Part shown: positions 33,930 to 42,147 of the stretch, piece by piece
Position numbering within the stretch: position 1 is the first letter of the stretch
How the letters are laid out: the number at the start of each line of letters is the position of its first letter
DNA from: an uncultured Ferrovibrio sp.
Lineage (GTDB): Bacteria > Pseudomonadota > Alphaproteobacteria > Ferrovibrionales > Ferrovibrionaceae
Direction: 5' to 3'
Assembly (NCBI RefSeq): GCF_937960835.1
Contig: NZ_CALGPC010000003.1
Location: 62,001 to 126,000 of the forward strand
DNA length: 64,000 nucleotides
Notes under the pieces: model-generated
The model's input: only the letters and a program-made list of their open reading frames with translations
The model's database searches: none
What the model was told of the DNA's origin: nothing
Position numbers and translations under genes: made by a program

Positions 33930-34859
33930 ATGGCATTGCTGATTTATTCACCGAGCCACGCGGTGGCCGATTGGGCCAAGGCCATTCAGGCGCTCGCTCC
34001 CGATCTCGATATCCGCATCGATCCGGAAGCCGGAAATCCGGCTGACATCGACGTCGCGCTGGTCTGGAAGCCGCCGCCGGGTCTGCTGCAGCGCTTTTTC
34101 AATCTCAAACTGATCCATAGCTTTGGCGCCGGGGTTGACGGCATCCTGGCTGATCCGAATATCCCGAAGCATGTGCCGCTGGCGCGCGTTGTCGATGGCG
34201 GGCTGACGGTCAGCATGGCGGAATATGTATTGCTGCATGTGCTGCGCTTCCATCGCCAGCTCGACGTTCTGCAGCAGAACCAGCGCGACCGCACCTGGCG
34301 CTGGCTGCCGCCGGTGGACGCGAGCGAGCGCGTCGTCGGCATCATGGGGATGGGTGCGCTGGGCAGCCATGTCGCACCCAAGCTGGTCAATCTCGGATTC
34401 CAGGTGGCGAGCTGGAGCCGCAGCCTCAAGGCCGTGGAAGGCGTCACCAGCTTTCACGGCGACGAGCACTTGGATGGCTTTTTGCGCATCTGCAACATTC
34501 TCGTCTGCCTGCTGCCGCTGACGCCGCAGACCAGAGGCATCATCAATCGCCGGACATTATCCCTGCTGCCGCGCGGCGCCTATCTGATCAATGCCGGGCG
34601 CGGCGCGCATGTGGTGGATGACGATCTGCTGCATGCACTGGACAGCGACTGGCTGGCCGGCGCGACGCTGGATGTCTTCAACGAAGAACCGCTGCCGCCT
34701 GATCATCCCTTCTGGACGCATCCGAAGGTGACGGTAACCCCGCATAACGCGGCCGACAGCATTCCAGCTCATGTGGCGCCGCAGATCGTCGACAATATCC
34801 GCCGTCTGCAGAATGGCCAGCCGATCCTGCGGCTGGTGGATTATGCGCGGGGATATTGA
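33930..34859 (+). CDS. D-isomer-specific 2-hydroxyacid dehydrogenase, GhrA-like
   Basis: 309 residues. NAD(P)-binding Rossmann fold with GIMGMGALGSHVA (glycine-rich loop, about residues 136-148), catalytic Arg in NAGRGAHVV, Glu in FNEEPLPPDHPFW and His in VTPHNAAD. It is closest to GhrA-type glyoxylate/hydroxypyruvate reductases, giving glycolate or glycerate. The tail of the operon after yejF; a link between the imported substrate and this enzyme is inference. A short hairpin (TTGAGGC / GCCTCAA) overlaps the stop. Confidence 0.88.
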   Translation: MALLIYSPSHAVADWAKAIQALAPDLDIRIDPEAGNPADIDVALVWKPPPGLLQRFFNLKLIHSFGAGVDGILADPNIPKHVPLARVVDGGLTVSMAEYVLLHVLRFHRQLDVLQQNQRDRTWRWLPPVDASERVVGIMGMGALGSHVAPKLVNLGFQVASWSRSLKAVEGVTSFHGDEHLDGFLRICNILVCLLPLTPQTRGIINRRTLSLLPRGAYLINAGRGAHVVDDDLLHALDSDWLAGATLDVFNEEPLPPDHPFWTHPKVTVTPHNAADSIPAHVAPQIVDNIRRLQNGQPILRLVDYARGY

Positions 34860-34873
34860 GGCTTTCGCCTCAA
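34856..34873 (+). terminator. Small hairpin over the end of the yej operon
   Basis: TTGAGGC-TTTC-GCCTCAA, 7-base-pair stem, containing the stop codon of the reductase gene. No T-run follows, so termination efficiency is doubtful. Confidence 0.4.
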
Positions 34874-34887
34874 TCGCTTGCCGCCAC

Positions 34888-35286
34888 TCACTGCCACTTG
34901 CGGAAAATCTCGACGAACTTCTCCTCGCCGCAGGCAATGAAGAAGCCGCGTGCAACGCAATTCTCGGTCTCGCCCAGGCGGCGGCGCACGGCTTGCAAGG
35001 CAGGCAGGGCTTCCTTGGTGATCTGCTTCTCCTTGAAGCGCAAAACCTCGCCTTCGGTGCGGGCACCGTCATAGATCACGCCCAGGCTTTCCTCGGCGGC
35101 AATCTCCGGGCGGCGCTTGTAATAGGTGTTCAGGCTTTTCAGACCGCCGGTCTTCTGGATGAACTGAACGAAGTTGCTCAGTCCCGTATGGCGCTGATCC
35201 GGCGCGGTCGACTTCTCTTCACAGGCCGTCAGCAAACCGGCCAACACGACGGCGGCAACACTCGCCGCGGCGCGATTCAACAGCAT
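34888..35286 (-). CDS. Small lipoprotein of unknown function
   Basis: 132 residues. Type II signal peptide with lipobox LLTAC (Cys near residue 22) and no Asp after the Cys, so an outer-membrane destination is likely. The mature part contains IQKTGGLKSLNTYYKRRPE and a final GETENCVARGFFIACGEEKF with two further cysteines that could form a disulfide. No family recognised. ATG at 35286 is preferred because GGAGAG precedes it; the longer frame to 35334 is not. Positioned downstream of priA and convergent with the yej operon. Confidence 0.7.
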   Translation of the reverse strand: MLLNRAAASVAAVVLAGLLTACEEKSTAPDQRHTGLSNFVQFIQKTGGLKSLNTYYKRRPEIAAEESLGVIYDGARTEGEVLRFKEKQITKEALPALQAVRRRLGETENCVARGFFIACGEEKFVEIFRKWQ

Positions 35287-35370
35287 TTTTCTCTCCACCC
35301 CGAGAATCAGGGATCGGCCGGCTAATCCACCCACGGGCCGATCATTGGCGCAAACTTAAAAACCGGGTTG

Positions 35371-37542
35371 TTAAAGAAAGCTATAAGGATCGACGTCCAC
35401 GGCGCACTTTACAGCCGATGGTAGTTTGATCTTAGCAAGCCATTCTCGCAGCACGTTCGGAACATCGATATCGCGGGCGGCTTTCAGCAACAGCCGTTCG
35501 CGGAACCGGCCCCGCAAATAGTGCAGGGGCGCCGGCGCCGGCCCCAGGACAACCAGGCCTGGACCGCGCGGCGCGGCCTGGGCGAGCCCACGTGCTGCTG
35601 CCTGCACCTGGGCCTGGTCTGAACCGCTGAGGATCAGCGCGGCCAGCCGGCCAAAAGGCGGCATACCGGCACGCTGACGCTCCGCCATCTCGGCAGCGAT
35701 AAAGCCGGCACTGTCATGGCGCGCGAGCGCCGCGATCACCGGATGCTCTGGCAGAAAGCTTTGCAGCAGCACACGGCCCGGATGTGCGGCGCGGCCGGCG
35801 CGACCGGCGACCTGGGTCAGCAATTGATGGGTGCGTTCGGCGGCGCGCGGATCGCCGCCCGCCAGACCAAGATCGGCATCGATCACACCGACCAGGGTCA
35901 GCAACGGGAAGTGATGACCTTTGGCGACGATCTGCGTGCCGATCAGGATATCGATCTCCTGCCGCTCCATGCGCGCGATCATCTCGGCCAGCTGACCAGG
36001 CGAGGTCATGGTATCGGACGCCATGATGGCCAGGCGCGCATCCGGGAACAGCATTGCGGCTTCTTCCGCCAGACGCTCAACGCCCGGACCGCAGGCCTTG
36101 AAACGATCCTCAGCGCCGCAGGACGGACAGGCCTCGGGCAGGCGCTGCTGATGGCCGCAATGATGGCATTGCAGGCGGCCATGGCGCTTATGCTCGACCA
36201 GCCAGGCCGAGCAGTTCGGGCAACTCAAGCGGTGGCCGCAAGCGCCACATAAAGTGAGCGGCGCATAGCCACGGCGATTGAGGAACAGCATGGCCTGCTC
36301 GCCGCCAGCAAGGGTCTCTTCCAGCGCCTGGACCAAAGGCGCGCTGAGAAACCGCTGGCTTGGCAGTTTCTCCTTGCGCAGATCGATCACCGCGATCTGC
36401 GGCAATGCAGCGGCGCCATGACGTTCGGGTAGCACGGCATGGGCATAGCGGCGGCGTGCCACATTATACAGGCTTTCCAGCGATGGCGTCGCCGAGGCAA
36501 GCACAACGGGTATGCCTTCCAGCTTGCCGCGCACAACCGCCATGTCGCGGGCGTTGTAAATGACACCTTCCTCCTGCTTGTAGGAGGCGTCATGCTCCTC
36601 ATCGACGACGATCAGGCCAAGATCGGCATAGGGCAGGAATAATGCCGACCGGGCTCCAATCACCACATGCGCTTCGCCACGGCTGATCGCACGTAAAGTC
36701 GCAGCGCGGCGCCCTTCCGCCATCTCGGAATGCCATGCCCAGGCGGGTGCGCCAAAACGCTGCTCGAAGCGATCCAGCGATTGCTGCGTCAGCGCAATTT
36801 CGGGCAGCAGTACCAAAGCCTGCCTTCCCGCTGCGAGACAGGCAGCAATCGCTTCGTAATAGACCTCCGTCTTGCCGGCGCCGGTCACGCCTTCCAGCAA
36901 GGTTACCGAAAAATCCCGTGCATTGACCGCGGCGCGCAGGCCGGCTGCAGCCTCTGCCTGGGCGGTATTCAGCGGCCGGCCCGGCTTGCGCCAGTCAGGA
37001 TGCGGCGGCGGGCGGAAAGCAGGCACGCTCTCTGCCCGCAAAGCGCCAAGTTCGAGCAGCTTGCGCACCACGGCGGACGAAACGGCGGCGGCTTCAGCCA
37101 GTTCGGAGATGCCAAGCCCAGGACGCTCGCGCGCGATATCCAGCACACGCTGACGCTGCGCGCTGGGCCGCATCTCGACGCTGGCGCCAGGATGCAGCAC
37201 CTGGCGCATGGGCGGCGGCGCGATCAGCGCCCGGGGCTCGGGCAGGCACATTTTTAACACAGCGCCGGACGGGTTGAGCGTATAGCCTGCCACCCAGTCG
37301 ACCAGCTTGCGCAAGGCCGAACCGATCGGCGGCGCATCACAGGAGCGGATCACCTGCTTGATCGTCTTGCCCGGCCCCAGCGGCTCGGCCTCGCCATCCC
37401 AGACCACGCCCAGAGAGACCCGGTTGCCGATCGGCACTTCGACGATCTCGCCGGGCTGCAACCCGCCCGCGCTGGCGCGATAGCTGAACGGCTCCGCCAG
37501 CGGCAGAGGCAGCAGAACACGAACCAGATCGGCGGCAGTCAA
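35371..37542 (-). CDS. priA: Primosomal protein N' (replication restart helicase PriA)
   Basis: 723 residues. Superfamily 2 helicase that restarts stalled replication forks. N-terminal 3'-DNA-binding domain (LLPLPLAEPFSY), Walker A LLEGVTGAGKTEVYY (about residues 216-230), DEEH box IVVDEEHDASYKQEEG, and the zinc cluster CGACGHRLSCPNCS..CHHCG..CPSCG. The frame starts at a TTG (37542), the only initiation codon next to the conserved VRVLLPLPL; a GGAA lies upstream. It looks intact. Transcribed away from fsa. Confidence 0.94.
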   Translation of the reverse strand: MTAADLVRVLLPLPLAEPFSYRASAGGLQPGEIVEVPIGNRVSLGVVWDGEAEPLGPGKTIKQVIRSCDAPPIGSALRKLVDWVAGYTLNPSGAVLKMCLPEPRALIAPPPMRQVLHPGASVEMRPSAQRQRVLDIARERPGLGISELAEAAAVSSAVVRKLLELGALRAESVPAFRPPPHPDWRKPGRPLNTAQAEAAAGLRAAVNARDFSVTLLEGVTGAGKTEVYYEAIAACLAAGRQALVLLPEIALTQQSLDRFEQRFGAPAWAWHSEMAEGRRAATLRAISRGEAHVVIGARSALFLPYADLGLIVVDEEHDASYKQEEGVIYNARDMAVVRGKLEGIPVVLASATPSLESLYNVARRRYAHAVLPERHGAAALPQIAVIDLRKEKLPSQRFLSAPLVQALEETLAGGEQAMLFLNRRGYAPLTLCGACGHRLSCPNCSAWLVEHKRHGRLQCHHCGHQQRLPEACPSCGAEDRFKACGPGVERLAEEAAMLFPDARLAIMASDTMTSPGQLAEMIARMERQEIDILIGTQIVAKGHHFPLLTLVGVIDADLGLAGGDPRAAERTHQLLTQVAGRAGRAAHPGRVLLQSFLPEHPVIAALARHDSAGFIAAEMAERQRAGMPPFGRLAALILSGSDQAQVQAAARGLAQAAPRGPGLVVLGPAPAPLHYLRGRFRERLLLKAARDIDVPNVLREWLAKIKLPSAVKCAVDVDPYSFL

Positions 37543-37691
37543 GGGGTGGGTTCCGGTAGAACAGGAATACGGGGTCAGGTATTGTTAACCAGGTGATTAC
37601 AGCATTCGCTTATAGCATCCGAGGGCGATTCGGCGCGCCCGCCAGAGTGCCCGTCGAGGACCTCGCCGTGGAGAGTTAGGAGCTTGGAAAG

Positions 37692-38357
37692 ATGAAATTT
37701 TTCGTTGATACCGCCGATATTGCCGAAATCAGCGAGTTGAACGATACCGGGCTGCTGGACGGCGTCACCACCAACCCCTCCCTGGTGGCCAAGACCGGCA
37801 AGGACTTCTTCGCCACGGTGAAGGAAATCTGCAAGATCGTGAAGGGGCCGGTATCGGCTGAGGTCACCGCCACCGACCATGCCACCATGCTGGCCGAGGG
37901 CCGCAAGCTGGCCGAGATCGCCACCAATATCGCGGTGAAGGTCCCGCTCACCCTGGACGGACTGAAAACCTGCAAACTGCTGAGCGATGACGGCATCATG
38001 GTCAACGTCACGCTCTGCTTCTCGCCCGCCCAGGCAATCCTGGCCGCCAAGGCCGGCGCGACCTTTATCTCACCCTTCGTTGGCCGGCTGGATGATATCG
38101 GCCATGACGGCATGGGCCTGATCGCCGACATCGTGCAGATCTACAACAACTATTCCGACTTCCAGACGGAAGTGCTGGTCGCCAGCATCCGCCATCCGAT
38201 GCATGTGGTGGAGGCTGCCAAACTGGGCGCCGACATCTGCACCGTGCCGCCCGCCGTTCTGAAATCGCTGGTCAAGCATCCGCTCACCGACAAGGGGCTG
38301 GATGCCTTCCTCGCTGACTGGAAAAAGACCGGGCAATCAATCCTAGGAAATCCCTGA
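37692..38357 (+). CDS. fsa: Fructose-6-phosphate aldolase / transaldolase family protein
   Basis: 221 residues, the size of FSA/TalC enzymes. The opening MKFFVDTADIAEISELNDTG, the conserved VTTNPSLVAKTGKD and the catalytic Schiff-base lysine in NIAVKVPLT (near residue 86) are all present; SIRHPMHVVEAAKLGAD is typical. Either fructose-6-phosphate aldolase or short transaldolase activity is possible. Its TGA overlaps the following DUF484 ATG by one base (TGATG), so the three plus-strand genes fsa, DUF484, xerC form an operon. Confidence 0.9.
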   Translation: MKFFVDTADIAEISELNDTGLLDGVTTNPSLVAKTGKDFFATVKEICKIVKGPVSAEVTATDHATMLAEGRKLAEIATNIAVKVPLTLDGLKTCKLLSDDGIMVNVTLCFSPAQAILAAKAGATFISPFVGRLDDIGHDGMGLIADIVQIYNNYSDFQTEVLVASIRHPMHVVEAAKLGADICTVPPAVLKSLVKHPLTDKGLDAFLADWKKTGQSILGNP

Positions 38358-39082
38358 TGGCCGATTATCGTGCGCCTGCCAGCCCACGTTCCGCCCCCGC
38401 TTATCTGGATGAGGCGGATGTCGTCGCCTGGCTGAGGCAGAATCCCGATCTGCTGACGCGCCATCCCGATCTGTGCGAGGTGCTGCTGCCGCCGTCGCGG
38501 GCGCAAAGCGGCGACAACGTCGTCGATCTGCAGCGCTTCATGGTGCAGCGCCTGCAGGGCGAGCTTGCGCGTGCTTCCGATGTGGGCGCGGAATTGCTGG
38601 ATGCGAGCCGGCAGAACATGTCTGCGACGCAGCGCGTGCACGCAGCCGTGCTTGCCCTTCTGGAAGCCGGCAGTTTTGAGCATCTGATCCATATCGCCAC
38701 TCAGGATTGGACGGACCTGCTGGAGGTCGACACCATCAGTCTTTGCGTCGAAGGCGATCCGCACCGCATGAAGGACATCATCACCGGCGGCGTCTTCGTG
38801 CTGCCGCATGGCGCCATCGACACGCTGATCGGCGCCTTGCCAGCTCTGCTGCGCGATCACTGCGAGGCTGCCGAATGGCTTTATGGCCCGGCCGCCAATC
38901 TGGTGCGTTCGGATGCCCTGGCACGGCTCGATTTCGGCCCGACCGCGCCGCAGGCGATGCTGGCGCTCGGCTCGCGCGAGCCGGACAAGTTCCAGCCCAA
39001 TCAGGGTACCGAACTGCTGCAATTCATTGCCGGCGTGCTCGGCCGATCGGTACGCGCATGGCTCGATCTGCCGCAGCCCTGA
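38357..39082 (+). CDS. DUF484 family protein
   Basis: 241 residues. Contains the DUF484 opening DEADVVAWLRQNPDLLTRHPDL and PPSRAQSGDNVVDLQRFMVQRL, then a GAF-like core. Members are found beside xerC throughout proteobacteria; function unproven. Overlaps xerC by 25 bases, so expression is coupled. Confidence 0.9.
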   Translation: MADYRAPASPRSAPAYLDEADVVAWLRQNPDLLTRHPDLCEVLLPPSRAQSGDNVVDLQRFMVQRLQGELARASDVGAELLDASRQNMSATQRVHAAVLALLEAGSFEHLIHIATQDWTDLLEVDTISLCVEGDPHRMKDIITGGVFVLPHGAIDTLIGALPALLRDHCEAAEWLYGPAANLVRSDALARLDFGPTAPQAMLALGSREPDKFQPNQGTELLQFIAGVLGRSVRAWLDLPQP

Positions 39083-40050
39083 AGATCGAAGAGGAAGACC
39101 GGCTGCCGTTCTTCCTCGCCGCCGAAGACGCCAAAGCCGCGGCTGAGGCCTGGTATCGCTGGCTGGCCAAGGAAAAGCGTTTTTCGAAACACACGCTGCG
39201 CGGCTATGGCCTCGATCTCGCCGGCTTCTTCGCATTCCTCGCCGATCACCTGGGGGAAGCAGCGACGCTGCAGGACCTGCGCACGTTACGGCAAAGCGAT
39301 TTCCGTTCTTACCTTGCCCGCCGTCGCGGCGATGGTCTCGAAGCCAGTTCGCTTGCACGCAGCCTCAGCGCCATCCGCAGCTTCTTCCGCCGTCTGCAGC
39401 GCGATGGCCTGGTCGATAATCCAGCGGCACGGCTGATCCGCACGCCGAAGCGGCCGCATAGCGTGCCCAAGCCACTTTCTGTACCCGCCGCCCAGCAGGT
39501 TATCGACGCGGTCGAGGAATTCTCTGAGACGCCGTGGCTTCAGGCGCGCGATACGGCAATTCTCACTCTGCTTTGGGGTGCGGGCCTGCGCCTGGGTGAA
39601 GCGCTGAGCCTGAATGGCGATCAGATCCCGAAAGGCGACAGCCTGACCGTCACCGGCAAGGGCAACAAGCAGCGGCTGGTGCCGATCCTACCCGTGGTAC
39701 GCGAGGCAATCCTCGCCTATGCAAAGCTTTGCCCTTATCCGATCGGCCCTGGCACGCCGCTTTTTTATGGCGCGCGCGGTAAAAGGCTGGACCCTGCCAT
39801 CGTGCAGAAAGCAATGCGCCAGGCCAGGCGGGCGCTGCAACTTCCTGAGACGGCAACCCCGCACGCATTGCGGCACAGCTTCGCCACGCATCTGCTGGCC
39901 GGTGGCGGCGATCTGCGCACCATCCAGGAATTGCTCGGCCATGCCTCTCTCGCCACCACCCAGCGCTATACCGAGGTGGATGCGGAGGCGCTTCTGCGGG
40001 TCTACGACAGCGCACACCCCCGGGCCCGCGGCGTCAGCACGACTTCGTGA
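39058..40050 (+). CDS. xerC: Tyrosine recombinase XerC
   Basis: 330 residues. Chromosome dimer resolution recombinase acting at dif with XerD and FtsK (ftsK is in this window at 61245). N-terminal SAM-like core-binding domain followed by catalytic motifs: GAGLRLGEALSL (Arg), TGKGNKQRLVP (Lys), HALRHSFATHLL (His, Arg), ELLGHASL (His), TQRYTEVD (nucleophile Tyr). ATG at 39058 is chosen; it begins inside DUF484, and longer frames upstream are antisense noise. Standard housekeeping locus rather than a phage integrase. Confidence 0.93.
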   Translation: MARSAAALKIEEEDRLPFFLAAEDAKAAAEAWYRWLAKEKRFSKHTLRGYGLDLAGFFAFLADHLGEAATLQDLRTLRQSDFRSYLARRRGDGLEASSLARSLSAIRSFFRRLQRDGLVDNPAARLIRTPKRPHSVPKPLSVPAAQQVIDAVEEFSETPWLQARDTAILTLLWGAGLRLGEALSLNGDQIPKGDSLTVTGKGNKQRLVPILPVVREAILAYAKLCPYPIGPGTPLFYGARGKRLDPAIVQKAMRQARRALQLPETATPHALRHSFATHLLAGGGDLRTIQELLGHASLATTQRYTEVDAEALLRVYDSAHPRARGVSTTS

Positions 40051-40108
40051 TCGCCGTCATCTTGCTCCAGCCGCAGGTAACGGTAGCATCCATCGTATCT
40101 GAGAGACG

Positions 40109-40915
40109 ATGCCGATGCGCCGCTGGATCCTCCGCTCCCTTCTGATCGCCCTAGCCCTGCTGATCGTCCTGCCGATTCTGGCCTCGGGCGGCAGCATCGC
40201 CATGGCCGAGCGCAAGCATTGGTCGACCAGCCGCTGGGATTCCGCCGGCCTGGCGCCCGATCCGGCCGCGGTGAAGGATGCTGTGGTGCAGGTCTATGGC
40301 GCGCGGCTTTGGGGCTGGCGCGGGGCGCTCGCAGTGCATACCTGGATTGTGGTCAAGCCGGCCGGAGCGCCGTCCTACACGCGGTATGAAGTGGTCGGCT
40401 GGGGCAGTTCCCCGGTGCGGATCAGCCAGCGCGTGCCGGACGGCTACTGGGCCGGCAACGCCCCGGAACTGCTGCTCGATATGCGGGGGCCGGAGGCCGC
40501 CTTTGCCATTCCTTTGATCATTGCTGCCGCCGAACGCTATCCCGGCCGCGAGAAATACGTGATGTGGCCCGGACCCAACTCGAACAGCTTCGTCGCCTAT
40601 ATCGCCCGCCAGGTTCCGGAACTGGGCCTGCATCTGCCGCCGACCGCGATCGGCAAGGACTGGATCGGCACCGATCAAATTTTCGCCCCCGCTCCCAGCG
40701 GGACGGGCTGGCAGATCTCGCTTTTCGGCCTTGCCGGGGTGACGGCGGCGGTCAGCGAGGGGATTGAACTCAACCTGCTCGGCCTCACCCTTGGGGTGGA
40801 CCTGCTGCGGCCCGCCTTGAAGCTGCCTGGGATCGGCCGGCTCGGGATGCCTGCCCATGACGGCCCATTGACGCCGTTTCTCGTACCGGCCGCCGCCCAG
40901 GAAACCAGCGGTTGA
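40109..40915 (+). CDS. DUF3750 family protein
   Basis: 268 residues with one N-terminal membrane anchor (residues 6-25, LRSLLIALALLIVLPILASG). The AVHTWIVVKPAG, WGWRGALA and VMWPGPNSNSFVAYI segments match DUF3750, a family of uncharacterised exported or membrane-linked proteins. The conserved His and Asn suggest a peptidase-like fold, but this is not established. It lies 134 bases upstream of the small peptide locus with no shared promoter evident. Confidence 0.72.
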   Translation: MPMRRWILRSLLIALALLIVLPILASGGSIAMAERKHWSTSRWDSAGLAPDPAAVKDAVVQVYGARLWGWRGALAVHTWIVVKPAGAPSYTRYEVVGWGSSPVRISQRVPDGYWAGNAPELLLDMRGPEAAFAIPLIIAAAERYPGREKYVMWPGPNSNSFVAYIARQVPELGLHLPPTAIGKDWIGTDQIFAPAPSGTGWQISLFGLAGVTAAVSEGIELNLLGLTLGVDLLRPALKLPGIGRLGMPAHDGPLTPFLVPAAAQETSG

Positions 40916-40954
40916 GCTGCCCGCTGCCGTTATAATTGCAGCCATTTCCCCGCC

Positions 40955-40980
40955 GGCAGTGTTAAACTGCCTCTCGGCAG
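40955..40980. promoter_or_regulatory. Overlapping inverted repeats upstream of the peptide locus
   Basis: GGCAGT-GTTAA-ACTGCC (40955-40971) has perfect 6-base arms; the ACTGCC arm can pair instead with the GGCAG at 40976-40980, giving CTGCC-TCTC-GGCAG. Mutually exclusive foldings or a regulator site are both possible. Confidence 0.5.
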
Positions 40981-40987
40981 GCAGCGT

Positions 40988-41031
40988 TAGGGATGACCTT
41001 GATGACCAATCACCGCAAGGCGTCGTCCCTA
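40988..41031 (+). promoter_or_regulatory. Structured leader hairpin before the small peptide gene
   Basis: TAGGGATGAC pairs with GTCGTCCCTA over 10 positions (one G-U), and inside it CTTG pairs with CAAG. The structure ends 7 bases before the GAGGAG ribosome site of the 29-residue gene, with no T-run, so it is more likely a stabilising or regulatory leader than a terminator. Confidence 0.5.
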
Positions 41032-41049
41032 GCCCCAGAGGAGTGCGTT

Positions 41050-41139
41050 ATGCTCAGAAACACCGCCCATTTCGCCGCTTCGGCGATCGACGCCGCGTTG
41101 ACGCGTGGCATGGTCGAGGCCGAACAGACGTCCTGCTGA
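41050..41139 (+). CDS. Candidate RiPP precursor peptide (29 residues, ends in cysteine)
   Basis: A 29-codon frame with an excellent ribosome site (GAGGAG 7 bases before ATG), directly before the DUF692-DUF2063 gene pair. It starts MLRNTAHFAASAIDAALT, then RGMVEAEQTSC and stop; the only Cys is the last residue. MNIO (DUF692) enzymes modify cysteines of short precursors, and their substrates are usually encoded immediately upstream. It does not resemble DUF2282 (bufferin) precursors, which are longer and Cys-rich, nor methanobactin precursors with paired Cys. Expression has not been shown; a chance frame is the alternative. Confidence 0.55.
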   Translation: MLRNTAHFAASAIDAALTRGMVEAEQTSC

Positions 41140-41166
41140 TGCGGGATTGACCAAGAGCGGCGTGCC

Positions 41167-42147
41167 ATGACCCAGTCATCTGCCAACCCCGCTCATGCGC
41201 CGGCCATGCCGGTGCTGGCAGGAGGGGATCGACCCAACCCTGGCAGGCTGAACCCGGACCGGGCCGGCATCGGCCTGCGTGCCCCCCATCATCGCGCGTT
41301 GCTGGAGCTGCGGCCAGCGGTGGGCTGGGTGGAAATTCATGCCGAGAATTACATGGGCGGCGGCGCGCCGCGTTATTATCTGGAGCAGGCGCGGGCGATC
41401 TGGCCGGTTTCAGTGCACGGCGTGGGCCTTGGCTTGGGCGGCAGCGAATTGCCGGATGCGGCCCATCTCGAAAGACTGGCGGCGCTGGTCGAATGGCTGG
41501 AGCCGGTGCTGGTGTCGGAGCATCTTGCCTGGGTGGGCGTCGATGGCCGCTACTATAACGACCTGCTGCCGATCCCCTATACTGATGAAAGCCTGGAACT
41601 GGCCAGCCGCAATATCGATATCGTGCAGGCGCGGCTGAAGCGACCGATCCTGATCGAAACGCCGGCGACTTATCTGCGCTTTCGCGAAAGCCACATTGCC
41701 GAGGCAGAGTTTCTAAGCCGGCTCAGCACCAGCACCGGCTGCGGCATCCTTTGCGACGTCAACAATATCTATGTTTCCAGCGTCAATCATGTCGGACGCG
41801 AGGCTGCGCCTGCGGTGGCGGAAGCCTATCTCGACAGCTTGCCGCCCATGGCCGTGCATGAACTGCATGTGGCCGGCCATACCGAGATCGACGCCGATGG
41901 GCAGACAATCCTGATCGACGATCACGGCTCCCTGGTGGCCGAGCCGGTCTGGCGGCTTTATGCCAGCGCCGTGCGGAGATTCCCGCATGCCGCCACCTTG
42001 CTGGAATGGGATGTCAATATCCCGCCGCTGCCGCATCTGGTCGCCGAAGCCGAACATGCTGACCGCCGTCGCGTCGAAGCGCTGGCAGCCCTTGCAGCGC
42101 CGACTGTTGGGCAGACTACCGGGGATAGCGATGAGCGCGCTGCTTGA
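41167..42147 (+). CDS. DUF692 multinuclear iron oxidase (MNIO), RiPP maturase
   Basis: 326 residues, the TIM-barrel MNIO family (includes MbnB, TglH and bufferin maturases BufB), which use two or three irons to rearrange cysteine side chains. Metal-ligand motifs are intact: VEIHAENYMGGG, VHGVGLGLGG, VSEHLAWVG, LIETPATYL, CDVNNIYVSSVNH, LHVAGHTE and LLEWDVNIPPLP. The extra N-terminal ~30 residues before RAGIGLRAPHH are unconserved. Its end overlaps the partner gene by 17 bases. With the 29-residue frame just upstream this forms a three-gene modification cluster. Confidence 0.87.
   Translation: MTQSSANPAHAPAMPVLAGGDRPNPGRLNPDRAGIGLRAPHHRALLELRPAVGWVEIHAENYMGGGAPRYYLEQARAIWPVSVHGVGLGLGGSELPDAAHLERLAALVEWLEPVLVSEHLAWVGVDGRYYNDLLPIPYTDESLELASRNIDIVQARLKRPILIETPATYLRFRESHIAEAEFLSRLSTSTGCGILCDVNNIYVSSVNHVGREAAPAVAEAYLDSLPPMAVHELHVAGHTEIDADGQTILIDDHGSLVAEPVWRLYASAVRRFPHAATLLEWDVNIPPLPHLVAEAEHADRRRVEALAALAAPTVGQTTGDSDERAA

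Noticed and set aside
39058..40050. Phage or integrative-element integrase
   Set aside because: DUF484 neighbour and full XerC motifs identify the housekeeping recombinase; no attachment site or phage genes nearby.
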